Shown here: one piece after another, positions 43,423-52,440 of the stretch | Layout: each line of letters opens with the position of its first letter | How positions within the stretch are numbered: the first letter of the stretch is position 1 | Assembly (NCBI RefSeq): GCF_000374045.1 | Contig: NZ_KB893337.1 | Span: forward strand, 310,172 to 374,171 | Length of the DNA stretch: 64,000 nucleotides | Direction: 5' to 3' | Origin: Segetibacter koreensis DSM 18137 | GTDB lineage: Bacteria; Bacteroidota; Bacteroidia; Chitinophagales; Chitinophagaceae | Program-made: the position numbers and the translations under genes | Notes under the pieces: model-generated | Database searches by the model: none | What the model was told of the DNA's origin: nothing | What the model saw: the letters and a program-made list of their open reading frames with translations, nothing else

Positions 43423-44583
43423 TTACATTTTGGTTGTGAGGGTCACTAGTTCAAGTAGAATACCTCTTACCCCTTTTATTGCCGAAGCTTCCGCTTTATA
43501 ATACTTTCCATAAAGGCTACCGTAAGAGATATCTTCAGCTCTATAAGTTCTGAAATTAGAGGCAAAAATTTTTATGACCTCCATTTGGTTATTGTTAGTA
43601 ATAACCTTTCCTAAAGTTAACACCCGAACAAGAACAGCTAGTTGGGCCACTGATAGAGCTACATTAATTTTTGTCTCTGCAACTTGCTCGACATTCTTTT
43701 CGGGACTGTATTCTTGAGGTTTGATCTGCCTCTCCATAAAAAAAATTTCTTCTTCAATCCAATGTAAGACCTGATCTTTCATGGGTATAAGATCAGAAAA
43801 TAGTACATAGCTGAACTGATCCAACATTTGCCTGAATTGTTTTCGATGGTACTTCAATACATCAAGCTTAGCCTCGAGCGTTTCTAATATGTTGTATTCT
43901 TCCTGTAGCTGGTCTATCAGGTATTTGAAAAACCTTATATGATTAAAGTTTAGATAGAGTAAAAGTTGTTTTACAGATTTATGAATACTTGTATTCGTCG
44001 CTACATCATTTAGCTGCCTAAACAACTCTTTTTTATAGACCAAATCCCGGTAAGTGAAAGATTTTTTGTTTAATCCTTGTTCGAAGAACTGGTAGTGGGA
44101 ACCGACGATCTCGATTAATTGCAGGTCTTCAGACCTTCCTTCAAACCGAACTTTCAATTCACTTAACTGTTGTTCAAATTCTTTAGTTAAATATGAATAT
44201 TCATTGTCAGGAATTTTTGCATCAAGGTTAAAATGTGGAGAAAAATAAGTTTTTATGTAGCTAAGGAGATCGCCCACTGAATTAATGAGGGAGCTATATA
44301 GATGAATAAGTTCTCGGTTCTCGGTCTGTTGCTGATACGCAAAGAGGTCGTCAAGTAATTTTATTATGAGGGATTGATAGTTTTGAATTAAAGATGCGTA
44401 TTCGCTCTTCCTACGAGGATTGAACAGGTAAACTATTAAATACTTTTTAATGAATTCGATTTCAGAAGAAGCGGAATCTAAAAGCATTTTAAGTCCCGGT
44501 TCAGATAAATCAAGACTTACTGCATTTTCGGGATGAACTGTAACGCCAACAATCTCTATTATTTTTGCTATTCCCTGTTCCAC
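43423..44583 (-). CDS. Helical protein with RteC-like C-terminus
   Basis: This 386-residue protein is nearly all helical, with long charged segments (about 40-310). The C-terminal 75 residues (LSVAQLAVLVRVLTLGKVITNNNQMEVIKIFASNFRTYRAEDISYGSLYGKYYKAEASAIKGVRGILLELV) resemble the helical DNA-binding end of RteC, which controls excision of CTnDOT-type elements. The larger N-terminal part is not found in RteC and has no recognised domain. Position inside the element, next to other regulators, supports a regulatory role. Confidence in the RteC link is low. Confidence 0.55.
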   Translation of the reverse strand: MEQGIAKIIEIVGVTVHPENAVSLDLSEPGLKMLLDSASSEIEFIKKYLIVYLFNPRRKSEYASLIQNYQSLIIKLLDDLFAYQQQTENRELIHLYSSLINSVGDLLSYIKTYFSPHFNLDAKIPDNEYSYLTKEFEQQLSELKVRFEGRSEDLQLIEIVGSHYQFFEQGLNKKSFTYRDLVYKKELFRQLNDVATNTSIHKSVKQLLLYLNFNHIRFFKYLIDQLQEEYNILETLEAKLDVLKYHRKQFRQMLDQFSYVLFSDLIPMKDQVLHWIEEEIFFMERQIKPQEYSPEKNVEQVAETKINVALSVAQLAVLVRVLTLGKVITNNNQMEVIKIFASNFRTYRAEDISYGSLYGKYYKAEASAIKGVRGILLELVTLTTKM

Positions 44584-44707
44584 ATGTGTTTGAATTTATC
44601 TCCACTTTGTACCTTAGGAAAGAGAGAACTAGTATTGGTAGATGCGTCATCTTCATTGTAAAATTATTGCTTGTATTATTCATTTCAAATTGATAAAAGT
44701 CATCAAA

Positions 44708-45271
44708 TCAAATCTTACTTTTTATACGGCTAAGGGTTTCTTCGCTGATGCCTAAATAGGATGCTAAATACTTGGAAGGCACTCTCTGTATGAGTTCAGG
44801 ATATTTCTCTCGCAAAAATGCATATCGTTCTGGCGCACTATGTTTGCGGAGGGAATAGAGACGTTCCTCGGCCAGTACATAATACTTTTCCGTCAAAACC
44901 CGGGCTACAAAATTCAACTCTAAAAAATTCCAATACATCTTTTGGAGTTCATCGTACCCCAAGCACAAAAGGCTGCAATCCTCTAAGGCCTGAATACTTT
45001 CATAGGAGGGTTTTTGTGGAAAAAAGCTGGGAACTGAGATAATTAGATCTCCCTCTTTCATAAACCACGAACATACTTCTTGAGAGTTAGTAGTATAAAA
45101 ACATCGCAACAAGCCTTTCTCAATGTAATAAATGCTTTTGCATAGTTCGCCTTCCGTGAGCAAAAAACCTTTTCGCTCCAGGTCTTGCGTTTTTAGTGAT
45201 TGTAACAAATTTTGTTGAAGGCCTAAAGATAACTCATGTATGGAGCTTAGTAGGTTGAAAAACTCTTTCAT
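44708..45271 (-). CDS. Crp/Fnr-family transcription regulator
   Basis: This 187-residue protein has an N-terminal cyclic-nucleotide-binding-type beta-roll (about 20-115, ERKGFLLTEGELCKSIYYIEKGLLRCFYTTNSQEVCSWFMKEGDLIISVPSFF). A dimer helix and a C-terminal HTH follow: YLASYLGISEETLSRIKS. The nucleotide-binding cassette lacks an R-x-A/S-T/S phosphate-binding pair, so it may not bind cAMP. It is transcribed alone on the minus strand. Such proteins in Bacteroidota commonly control stress or carbon genes; its target is unknown here. Confidence 0.88.
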   Translation of the reverse strand: MKEFFNLLSSIHELSLGLQQNLLQSLKTQDLERKGFLLTEGELCKSIYYIEKGLLRCFYTTNSQEVCSWFMKEGDLIISVPSFFPQKPSYESIQALEDCSLLCLGYDELQKMYWNFLELNFVARVLTEKYYVLAEERLYSLRKHSAPERYAFLREKYPELIQRVPSKYLASYLGISEETLSRIKSKI

Positions 45272-45422
45272 AGCTGTTGTTTTAGATAAAAATTAGATTG
45301 GATAGTTGCAGTCGTCGAATGGCTAATAAAAATAATACTTGTTTTTGCAAAATAAAATTGACAAATGTCAATAAATTTCATTGCGGTCACTTTTGTGATC
45401 CGTGAACATCTTGTCGCCTCAC

Positions 45423-46157
45423 CTACTTACTTGTAATTACTACTATTTCATAACCGGCTGCTGCCATCAGCAGGTGTTTAAGAGAATGCCCGCTAACAAT
45501 ATTGTCGAGCAGACCGTAAACTTCTTTGTCAAAGGTTTCACAAAACTTAGCGAAACCAAAGAACAGAAAAATAAGAGTTATTTCCTTCCCGAATTTAATT
45601 CGCGGCTTGTATAATATCAGAATTAGAGGCATTGCTATTATGGGAAAAAACTGAACCATGCCATACCACCTCAAATCACCCTTACCCAACTTTTCACTAA
45701 CGATCCAATAGATAACACTAATAACGCCAATCATATTAAATATCCAAAACGCATTGTATCCAATTGTTTCGTTTATGGAACTATAAATTATAAAAGCGAA
45801 AAAAGACATCAGAATAATAGTAATCGGTATCCTATCATAAACCAAAGTAGCATTTTTTGGCAACCAGTGGTAGTATCCGCTTCCTAGTGTTACAAGGATA
45901 AAGCCAATAAAAAGGGTATAAAAAATATGCCTTAGTTCCTTTACCTTGATGTCCTTTGCGCCTTTTAATCCAAAGAATCCAACTAAAGCGAAAGGAAGGT
46001 TTGTTACTACATTTAGGAAATTAGGAACGTTCCACAACTTTCTCTGATCTGCAAAATCATGATAATTCTGGTCCTGAGGCACCGGCCCTAAGATTATGAG
46101 GGCGACGACGCACAAAGAACCAAGTAGTAGTATTATATATTGTTTTCTAAACACCAA
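45423..46157 (-). CDS. Ceramidase/alkaline phytoceramidase-like membrane hydrolase (CREST superfamily)
   Basis: This 244-residue protein has seven predicted membrane helices and the CREST-type metal ligands: the NLPFALVGFFGLKGA helix, GSGYYHWLPKNATLVYDRIPIT (H and D ligands), and SGHSLKHLLMAAAGYE (two histidines near the C-terminus). This arrangement (H...D...H...H) matches alkaline ceramidases and PAQR-type hydrolases. It would act inside the membrane on an acyl-amide lipid such as ceramide, which is plausible since many Bacteroidota make sphingolipids. It is the last gene of a three-gene minus-strand cassette with a small membrane protein and a lipoprotein. Confidence 0.8.
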   Translation of the reverse strand: MVFRKQYIILLLGSLCVVALIILGPVPQDQNYHDFADQRKLWNVPNFLNVVTNLPFALVGFFGLKGAKDIKVKELRHIFYTLFIGFILVTLGSGYYHWLPKNATLVYDRIPITIILMSFFAFIIYSSINETIGYNAFWIFNMIGVISVIYWIVSEKLGKGDLRWYGMVQFFPIIAMPLILILYKPRIKFGKEITLIFLFFGFAKFCETFDKEVYGLLDNIVSGHSLKHLLMAAAGYEIVVITSK

Positions 46158-46187
46158 TTTTTCAAGAGTTACTGATGTCCGAATTTC

Positions 46188-46625
46188 TTACTTCCAGATA
46201 TTCAAACCATTAGAACTTTTTTTTCCGACAGTTTTATAAATTTTGATAATAGCTGCAACTATTGTTGTCAATGCAATTAGGAGAAACAGAATTAAGGTGA
46301 TTTGGGGTACTAACTGGTAAAATGTTCCATAATTATAATGCTCATAGTCAGTATAAAAAAATGTAAATATTGAAGCGAGCATAAGTAAAACTCCCAGTAA
46401 ATTTAATATGGGTTCAGATACGGAAACGGCAGTTTTTTTACTATGAAAAGTTATCAGAATAAGAACTATACCCGCTAAAGCTGTGATAGCATAAATACTA
46501 AAATGAGGTAATGCTAGTAGCAGGTAAGTAATATAAAAGTTCCCGACATGTTCACCGCTAATAATTATAATGAAAAAACTAATTATAATGGTATAAGGGT
46601 TAGTTAGGACATTTATTATTTTCAT
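46188..46625 (-). CDS. Small four-helix membrane protein
   Basis: This 145-residue protein has four membrane-spanning segments (about 11-31, 38-60, 70-93, 105-128) and short loops. No conserved motif was recognised. A histidine-glutamate pair (GEHVGNFYITY) and a tyrosine-rich loop (FFYTDYEHYNYGTFYQLV) are notable. It lies between the papain-like lipoprotein gene (11 bases) and the ceramidase-like gene (30 bases), so it is probably co-transcribed. It may be an accessory of the ceramidase-like enzyme. Function unknown. Confidence 0.65.
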   Translation of the reverse strand: MKIINVLTNPYTIIISFFIIIISGEHVGNFYITYLLLALPHFSIYAITALAGIVLILITFHSKKTAVSVSEPILNLLGVLLMLASIFTFFYTDYEHYNYGTFYQLVPQITLILFLLIALTTIVAAIIKIYKTVGKKSSNGLNIWK

Positions 46626-46636
46626 AAGATTTTAAG

Positions 46637-47935
46637 TTAATTGCAAGGACCGGTGGCATCACCAACGAAAGCTTTGCCACCAGGTATAGTTATATTATCG
46701 CTTTCAATTCCTTGTTGTTGCATACTCTTTAACTGGTTATATAATCCCTGAGGAGTATTTGTTCCACTTATAGCAGTTCCTCCCGGTATATCATATCGAG
46801 GTATTTCCAAGGCATTTGAAATCCTGGTAGCATTAAAAACATCTAATGCAAAATCAGTACAGTTAAATTCGTCTACATCATACTTTACAAATCTTGAGAG
46901 TTCGACCATTTTATCTAATGTTTTTTGCAATTGTGCCGCTGACAGATTCATCTTAAGGCTAGCGTTGTATTCATGTTCACTGTTATCGACAAATTTTCCT
47001 GCCACGGGCGCTGTTGTCAATAACGATTTCCAACCTTCGACCGGATAGAAGCCGATATTTTGCATCACCGAGAGACTGCCATTTGTTTTTTTAATCTGCA
47101 AAAAAGTATGACCGGGGGATTGAGTTCGCCAATTAAATAATTTATTGGAATTATCGTCCACGGGTATATCAGCAAAGATTTCAATAGAACAAGTTGATCC
47201 TTGATCAGGAATGGACGAGAAGCATTTAACATACTTGGTAACGTCAATTGCAGCTAAACTTTCAATAAATTCAAAGTCTACTAACATTTCGTCTTCTTCG
47301 TCTGCTCCTCTATCTGTTCTGGAGCCATAACTTTCCTCATCATATCTTCTGCCCTCAACAGGACTATAACCAACAGATCGTCCGCCCGAATTAAATCCAA
47401 AAAAACCGGATGAATTTGCATAAGGCATACCGCCATAATACCAGTCCACTATGATATCAGGATATTCTTGCTTTGCCTGGGGAACCACTAAAGCCCTTTG
47501 AGCTAAAGGCTGTTCATTAAGTGCATTTATATAACCGTCTTTAATGTCGGAAATCAGCTTGACTACTCTATTTAAATAACTTATTTGAATTTTTCCATTA
47601 TATAAATATTTTGATCCACTGCTGGTTTCTGTTTGGTGTAGTTGAACTCTTAAGGCATTCAAAATTTTACCAGAAATGTCGGTATATAAAAGGAGAAAAT
47701 CATCTGAAAATTTGCTTCCTTTAAAAGAAACCTTGAAGAAGAGAGTGCGAGTATCTTTTTTAGTTTTTACAGACCTCGTAAAATCAAGATTAGCATAATC
47801 ACTGGCAGTTAAACTATCTTTTAAAGTTGCTTGTATGTTCTCTATATATCCTCGTTTAGAATTAGCAGGCGGAATATTCTTTTGGCATGAAAGAAAAAAA
47901 GCTGCTACAAATGATATAAGTAGAACACTTTTCAA
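46637..47935 (-). CDS. Lipoprotein with permuted papain/LRAT-like C-terminal domain
   Basis: This 432-residue protein has a lipobox cysteine at about residue 17 (FFLSCQKN), a beta-rich N-terminal half, and a glycine/serine-rich region around 170-210. The C-terminal domain carries a His in SPGHTFLQIKK (about 274), then Cys in DEFNCTDFALDVFN (about 358). The order His-then-Cys and the N-C-x-D/E-F pattern resemble circularly permuted NlpC/P60 proteins such as LRAT-type lipid acyltransferases. Assignment is by motif only. It is the first gene of the three-gene cassette, so an envelope lipid-modifying role is possible but inferred. Confidence 0.6.
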   Translation of the reverse strand: MKSVLLISFVAAFFLSCQKNIPPANSKRGYIENIQATLKDSLTASDYANLDFTRSVKTKKDTRTLFFKVSFKGSKFSDDFLLLYTDISGKILNALRVQLHQTETSSGSKYLYNGKIQISYLNRVVKLISDIKDGYINALNEQPLAQRALVVPQAKQEYPDIIVDWYYGGMPYANSSGFFGFNSGGRSVGYSPVEGRRYDEESYGSRTDRGADEEDEMLVDFEFIESLAAIDVTKYVKCFSSIPDQGSTCSIEIFADIPVDDNSNKLFNWRTQSPGHTFLQIKKTNGSLSVMQNIGFYPVEGWKSLLTTAPVAGKFVDNSEHEYNASLKMNLSAAQLQKTLDKMVELSRFVKYDVDEFNCTDFALDVFNATRISNALEIPRYDIPGGTAISGTNTPQGLYNQLKSMQQQGIESDNITIPGGKAFVGDATGPCN

Positions 47936-48136
47936 TTGTCTAACATTTCCTTAAAATTAAAACCGTTTTTCGTAAATTTCAAATTGATAAAAGTCAAGAA
48001 AATAAAGCATTCTACATAGTATTGGTAATGTTGGCTGGTTTAATACCATGCTTCGGTTACCAATAGGAGAAATGCACACAATGTGATTACCGCATACTAT
48101 TTGCTGCCACAGCTACTGTTACTATTTTAAATAATT

Positions 48137-48168
48137 GAAAATTTTCGTTTTTTAAGTCGAATATATTC
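48137..48168. promoter_or_regulatory. Paired palindromes at the toxin-antitoxin promoter
   Basis: GAAAATTTTC (48137-48146) and GAATATATTC (48159-48168) share the form GAAnATnTTC and are spaced 22 bases centre to centre, about two DNA turns. They lie 30-60 bases before the ParS-like ATG. A near -7 element TAACTTTA (48171-48178) follows. They are candidate operators for autorepression. Confidence 0.5.
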
Positions 48169-48196
48169 AATAACTTTAAGGTATAATAATATCGTC

Positions 48197-48634
48197 ATGT
48201 CTATAGCCGTTTCAGCTAACAATAAATCTTTTATAAAAAATCGTTTTAAAGGTCTCGATTTAAGAAGCCTTCATGCAATAGTGTTCTCCGCCCGAAAAGG
48301 TCTAAAGACTAAAATTTTTTATGATTTTGCAGAAGCTATTAAGATGCCGGAAAAATCACTTGCAAACATTATAAATCTATCAGCCAGAACGATAAGCAAT
48401 TATAAGGAGCAGCAAAAAGCTTTAGAACCTGTACATGCCGAACATCTTCTGAAACTTATAAGCCTTTATGAAAAAGGCGAAGAAATTTTTGGCAACATTG
48501 ATGAGTTTAATTATTGGATGAAAAAGCCTTTCTGGAATTCACAGGAAACTCCTATCGATTGGGTTATCACTCCCGGAGGTGTTGATCTACTAATGGAAGA
48601 ATTGGATAAGCTGGCACAGGGCTATCCTGTATAA
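48197..48634 (+). CDS. parS: Type II antitoxin, Xre/MbcA/ParS family
   Basis: This 145-residue antitoxin has the N-terminal helical part (GLDLRSLHAIVFSARKGLKTKIFYDFAEAIKMPEKSLANIINLSARTISNYKE, including an HTH in about 55-75). The C-terminal toxin-binding domain is LISLYEKGEEIFGNIDEFNYWMKKPFWNSQETPIDWVITPGGVDLLMEEL, the DUF2384 motif with the W-x-x-x-P core. It is 13 bases upstream of the RES-domain toxin and should neutralise it and repress the promoter. Confidence 0.93.
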   Translation: MSIAVSANNKSFIKNRFKGLDLRSLHAIVFSARKGLKTKIFYDFAEAIKMPEKSLANIINLSARTISNYKEQQKALEPVHAEHLLKLISLYEKGEEIFGNIDEFNYWMKKPFWNSQETPIDWVITPGGVDLLMEELDKLAQGYPV

Positions 48635-48647
48635 AAAACCCTCATGG

Positions 48648-49124
48648 ATGGTAGTATTCAGGATCACCCACAAAAATTATAGTAATCAGTTATTTGCTTC
48701 GGGCCTTAAAGGAAGATGGAACGGTGCCGGAAACAAGGTAATTTACTGCGCGGAGTCAATTCCTTTGGCCTTTTTAGAAAACATGATAAGAAGACAAGGC
48801 GTTGGCTTTAATCATGACTTTAAAATAATGGTGATTGAAATACCGGATGACCTGCCAGTAACGTCAATCTCGGTAAATGATCTAAAAGAGGGTTGGCGAG
48901 ATTTTAAAGATTACTCTCTCTGTCAGCCGCTGGGAGATAAATGGTATGCGGAATGTAAAACATCGCTGCTTAAAGTACCATCGGCAGTCCTTCCTGAATG
49001 TTACAATTATGTAATCAATACTGAACATACTGATTTTAAAAAAATAAAATTAGTAGAAACTACAGACCTAATTCCTGACAAACGGATTGAAGATATTTTA
49101 AAGAGATACAGGGATAGGCAGTAA
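48648..49124 (+). CDS. parT: RES-domain toxin (ParT/MbcT family)
   Basis: This 158-residue toxin has the RES fold. Key segments are VFRITHKNYSNQLFASGLKGRWNGAGNKVIYCAESIPLAFLE (with the conserved R, G-R-W-N and Y/E residues), and later KVPSAVLPECYNYVIN. RES toxins act on NAD+ (phosphorolysis or hydrolysis) or ADP-ribosylate targets. The ParS-family antitoxin lies directly upstream. The two genes form a stability module in the accessory region. ATG 48648 is used. Confidence 0.93.
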   Translation: MVVFRITHKNYSNQLFASGLKGRWNGAGNKVIYCAESIPLAFLENMIRRQGVGFNHDFKIMVIEIPDDLPVTSISVNDLKEGWRDFKDYSLCQPLGDKWYAECKTSLLKVPSAVLPECYNYVINTEHTDFKKIKLVETTDLIPDKRIEDILKRYRDRQ

Positions 49125-49190
49125 AAATATGTGCTTGCCATTCTAGACAGCAAATGAATCGTTCCTAAAAATAACACTTATAATCGCCAT

Positions 49191-49970
49191 TTATTCCAAA
49201 CTCAATTCGGGCAGCTTTTCCCATTCAAAATGTTCATCCTTTCCTTTCCCATCAGCTCTCATTTTTGATGACCGGATAGTATCAACCGTATGATAAGTCA
49301 ATCCTTCAGAAGGCATTTCAAAATCAAGAATAGCTTTATAATCTTCAGGGGCTAAATCTCCTTCCACCCATTTTTTTGACAACTCCAACGGAAGAAATAA
49401 AGGCATACGCCATTTATTTTCACCACCATTATGAATCATCTTCATTACTTCATTTGCGGCTCTTGTAATTATTGTGAAACTCCAACGTTTAATAGCCTCA
49501 CCCGTTTCCCTATCGGGTAGCTCTGCCACCGAATATAATCCCGGTATAAAAAACATGGGCTGTTCTTTTAATCCTACTAAATATGGCACTTTCTTTTTCC
49601 ACCCCTTCACTTCCCTATGTTCGTAAATTCCGGTCACCGGCATTAAGCATCTCCGGTTCCTTATTTTATACCAATAGCTTCCCGTGTCCTCAAGTATTCT
49701 TTCACTACGCGCATTTAACATCGTAGGCCTGTTCTTTTTAAAGAGGCTCTCATCTTTTACGTAATAGGGAATACAGCCCCACTCCATTAGTCTGCAGTGC
49801 AACTTACCATCCTCACGGTTTTGATATATTATCGGGTGCTCACCATAGGCGTGACCAATGACATGAACAGACGCATCGAAATTTATAGTTATCTGATCAT
49901 CAAAAATTAAATCAGGAAAATAATCCTCTAATTGGCTTATTTCCACTTTAAACGAAATATCATAACACAT
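49191..49970 (-). CDS. yedK: SOS response-associated peptidase YedK (SRAP/HMCES family)
   Basis: This 259-residue protein forms a stable crosslink with abasic sites in single-stranded DNA. Catalytic Cys2 is directly after the start methionine (MCYDISF). The NARSE segment (TMLNARSERI, near 92) and the GIYEH and TYHTVDTI (near 237) residues form the active site. Length is typical. It is the last gene of a minus-strand operon after the UmuD/UmuC pair. The arrangement links it to mutagenic repair of damaged DNA. Confidence 0.93.
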   Translation of the reverse strand: MCYDISFKVEISQLEDYFPDLIFDDQITINFDASVHVIGHAYGEHPIIYQNREDGKLHCRLMEWGCIPYYVKDESLFKKNRPTMLNARSERILEDTGSYWYKIRNRRCLMPVTGIYEHREVKGWKKKVPYLVGLKEQPMFFIPGLYSVAELPDRETGEAIKRWSFTIITRAANEVMKMIHNGGENKWRMPLFLPLELSKKWVEGDLAPEDYKAILDFEMPSEGLTYHTVDTIRSSKMRADGKGKDEHFEWEKLPELSLE

Positions 49971-49973
49971 AGG

Positions 49974-50477
49974 TCAACTTTTTTCAATTTCGTCAAATCT
50001 AACACGTAAAGTTTGAGTTGACCGCTTCAAGATAATATAAAGTTCTCCAAAAGTTACCTGGAAAGATGGCCTAATAGTTTCGTCAGCTCCAATCCTCCAA
50101 CCTGTATTCTTAATTATATATCTTCTCATATTCTCACTATACCGGTTATTCAGGCGCATTTCCATTTCCTTTACATCTTTTACAATGCTCCAGTACACAA
50201 CATAGCGAGAAGATGGTTCTAACATCTCTCTAATTTTTTTTCTGTGTTTTTCTTTCGTCAAATCTATAATAGCCGCATACTTATCATGCGCCACTGCGTT
50301 TAAATGAATTTTAGCTAAACCCGGGTCATCATAATCAGTGACAAGTATATCCGTTTTGTATATTTCGTCGCAATGATCAAAAGCCCTTATGTAAGTTTGA
50401 CTCACCAGAAAATATTTTTTTAGTTCGATCAATCTGTTTACGTAGTTATGCTTAAACTTTTCAAAAGGCTGAAACAT
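49974..50477 (-). CDS. Conserved hypothetical protein in the SOS operon
   Basis: This 167-residue protein (MFQPFEKFKHNYVNRLIELKKYFLVSQTYIRAFDHCDEIYKTDIL) has no domain I recognise. It is soluble with mixed alpha/beta composition and a C-terminal FGELYIILKRSTQTLRVRFDEIE segment. It lies between umuC (1-base gap) and yedK (3-base gap), so it is translated with both. The position suggests a role in translesion synthesis or abasic-site handling. Confidence 0.75.
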   Translation of the reverse strand: MFQPFEKFKHNYVNRLIELKKYFLVSQTYIRAFDHCDEIYKTDILVTDYDDPGLAKIHLNAVAHDKYAAIIDLTKEKHRKKIREMLEPSSRYVVYWSIVKDVKEMEMRLNNRYSENMRRYIIKNTGWRIGADETIRPSFQVTFGELYIILKRSTQTLRVRFDEIEKS

Positions 50478-50478
50478 G

Positions 50479-51738
50479 TTATATTCTCACTTTTAAAATA
50501 TCGTTGATGTTTGTTGTATAGCAGGGAGATAAGTGTTCTGCTTTCAGCCTGTATCTCTTTTCAAACCCCTGCACTGCTAATCGGACAATTTCCTTACCTA
50601 ATGCTCGGTTGACCTTATCCATCGTTTCCATTAACATTTTCCCCTTGTTTTTTTTGGTGGCAAATAAAGAGCCTTGCACCTGGTCTGCTGGTACAAGGTC
50701 CATCACGATCACCCCGCATTTTAAATAACTGTAGCCCTCTTTAAAAATGATATCAAAGCCTTTTGAAGCGTATTTAATTATTTCAGTTGTATTATTCGAG
50801 GGAGTTTCTAATTGAATGCTGATCGAACCCGAATATTGCTTGTCTTCCGTCTTGTGCGGGTTTGTCTGAACAAAGACATTTACCTTTTTACAGCAACTAC
50901 TCTGTTGCCTCAACTTTAAAGCACAGGCTGCAGCATAATTACACAACGCTTCCTTAATCTCTGACTTTTCTGACTGCAACTTTCCAAATGATCGCGACGT
51001 GCAAATATTTTTTTTGGGTTGGGCTTCAAATTCCCATTCGATAGCCGGTATGCCTCTTAGTTCGTTTAGTAATCTTTGACCTTTTACCGTCATTTTCTTT
51101 CGTATCCATTCGTCCGGCGCATTTCTCAATTGCAGGGCAGTTTTAAATCCGTTTCGCTTTAGAAACAATGAATATTGATGGCCGATGCCCCATACATCTT
51201 CAACCTGGGTAGATTCAAGCATTTCTTCTGTCAGCCTTTCGTTTGCTGCCCAGTGAACGCCAAGTTCTTTTCTTTTTTTCTTAGCAAACCTGTTAGCCAT
51301 TTTTGCCAACGTTTTTGTAGGTGCGATACCCACGCTTACCGGTATACCAATATTCTGCTTAATGCTGTTTCTAATCTTCATACCCAGCGTCAGGAGATCG
51401 GAGTGTAGCAGGTCGTGAATATCAAGAAAAGCCTCATCAATTGAATAAATTTCTAACCTTGGCACAAACCCCTCCAGCGTTTTCATAACCCTGTCACTTA
51501 AATCTCCATACAATGTATAATTTGAACTAAAAACAGCCACCTCATTTTTTTCAATGACTTCTTTAATCATGAAAGCAGGAGTACCCATATCAATTCCCAA
51601 AGCCTTCGCTTCTTCACTGCGGGCAATGGCACAGCCATCATTATTTGACAATACAATCACAGGTCTGCCTTCCAGCTTTGGATTAAAAAGCCTTTCACAT
51701 GACACATAAAAGTTATTACAATCTACTAAGGCATACAT
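50479..51738 (-). CDS. umuC: DNA polymerase V catalytic subunit UmuC (Y-family)
   Basis: This 419-residue translesion polymerase starts [48 protein letters not shown], the UmuC N-terminus with the metal-binding aspartate. [13 protein letters not shown] carries the catalytic DE pair (near 98). The helix-hairpin-helix region ([17 protein letters not shown]) and little-finger domain follow. The end [17 protein letters not shown] is typical of UmuC. It overlaps umuD by 13 bases and is co-transcribed with it. It should be activated by the cleaved UmuD partner. Confidence 0.95.
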   Translation of the reverse strand: MYALVDCNNFYVSCERLFNPKLEGRPVIVLSNNDGCAIARSEEAKALGIDMGTPAFMIKEVIEKNEVAVFSSNYTLYGDLSDRVMKTLEGFVPRLEIYSIDEAFLDIHDLLHSDLLTLGMKIRNSIKQNIGIPVSVGIAPTKTLAKMANRFAKKKRKELGVHWAANERLTEEMLESTQVEDVWGIGHQYSLFLKRNGFKTALQLRNAPDEWIRKKMTVKGQRLLNELRGIPAIEWEFEAQPKKNICTSRSFGKLQSEKSEIKEALCNYAAACALKLRQQSSCCKKVNVFVQTNPHKTEDKQYSGSISIQLETPSNNTTEIIKYASKGFDIIFKEGYSYLKCGVIVMDLVPADQVQGSLFATKKNKGKMLMETMDKVNRALGKEIVRLAVQGFEKRYRLKAEHLSPCYTTNINDILKVRI

Positions 51739-52160
51739 TGTTTTAAATCATTTGCAGTGATTAAAATGGTTGTAACAACACCCCATATTTGCATATTCAT
51801 TTCATCTGTAATCTCTATATCGTTCATGGCTTTGTTTGCCGGACACAGCCAGCATTTGTCTCCTATTTTCTTAAAATATTTAACCGTAAACTCACCTGCA
51901 AGAACGGCAAAAACGATATCTCCGTTTTTAGCAGTAAGCGACCTATCTATAATGAGTTTGCATTTCGGAGGAATAAATGCCTCAATCATTGAAGTTCCGG
52001 CACAATCGATAAGAAAAGTCGAAAGAGGATGTTTAATAAAAACTTTATTTAAGTCTATTCTTTCTTCGAGATAGTCCATTGCAGGCGACGGAAATCCGGC
52101 AGGAACGCGGAAATTATAATAAGGTATGCCCTTTTCCGTTTTGCTTGCCTCGTCTATCAT
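51726..52160 (-). CDS. umuD: UmuD-like S24 autoprotease, subunit of DNA polymerase V
   Basis: This 144-residue protein is a short UmuD. The self-cleavage site is between A21 and G22 in [20 protein letters not shown], very close to the E. coli CGFPSPA site. The nucleophile Ser lies in [11 protein letters not shown] (near 59) and the general-base Lys in [10 protein letters not shown] (near 96). It is cleaved on RecA filaments and then pairs with UmuC. The start codon overlaps a palindrome, described separately. It overlaps umuC by 13 bases. Confidence 0.94.
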   Translation of the reverse strand: MIDEASKTEKGIPYYNFRVPAGFPSPAMDYLEERIDLNKVFIKHPLSTFLIDCAGTSMIEAFIPPKCKLIIDRSLTAKNGDIVFAVLAGEFTVKYFKKIGDKCWLCPANKAMNDIEITDEMNMQIWGVVTTILITANDLKQCMP

Positions 52161-52211
52161 TTTGCTAATATTTTTAGCAAAACTATCTTAAAAACTAATA
52201 GCTAGAACAAA
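52160..52211 (-). promoter_or_regulatory. umuD promoter with overlapping palindromic operator
   Basis: On the minus strand TTTG (52208-52211) is 22 bases before TAGTTTTG (52178-52185), an exact TAnnTTTG. A perfect palindrome with 9-bp arms, TTTTGCTAA (52160-52168) and TTAGCAAAA (52174-52182), runs from the -7 element to the A of the start codon. A repressor bound there would block transcription; LexA or UmuD-type control is likely. Confidence 0.65.
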
Positions 52212-52386
52212 TGTTGAAAGATTTTATTTTTTTATCCCACATTCTGCACGCCTTTAGACTTCTTATTTTAATCCATTCCGATAATCGAATTGTTGCATTA
52301 GAAAGGAATGAGGAGATTGGCTTAATATTTCAATAAGGAAGGTATTCATAAGAAAAGTGTCATACATTATGACTATTTCGCCGAAA

Positions 52387-52406
52387 AATCACATAAATAT
52401 GTGATT
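52387..52406. promoter_or_regulatory. 20-bp palindrome upstream of the defence operon
   Basis: Arms AATCACATA and TATGTGATT are perfect inverted repeats with a 2-base centre. The site ends 46 bases before the helicase start codon and 34 bases before its probable -7 element. It is a likely operator. Confidence 0.6.
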
Positions 52407-52440
52407 GGACAAATTGGGAAAAAGTCTACATTAGCAATTC

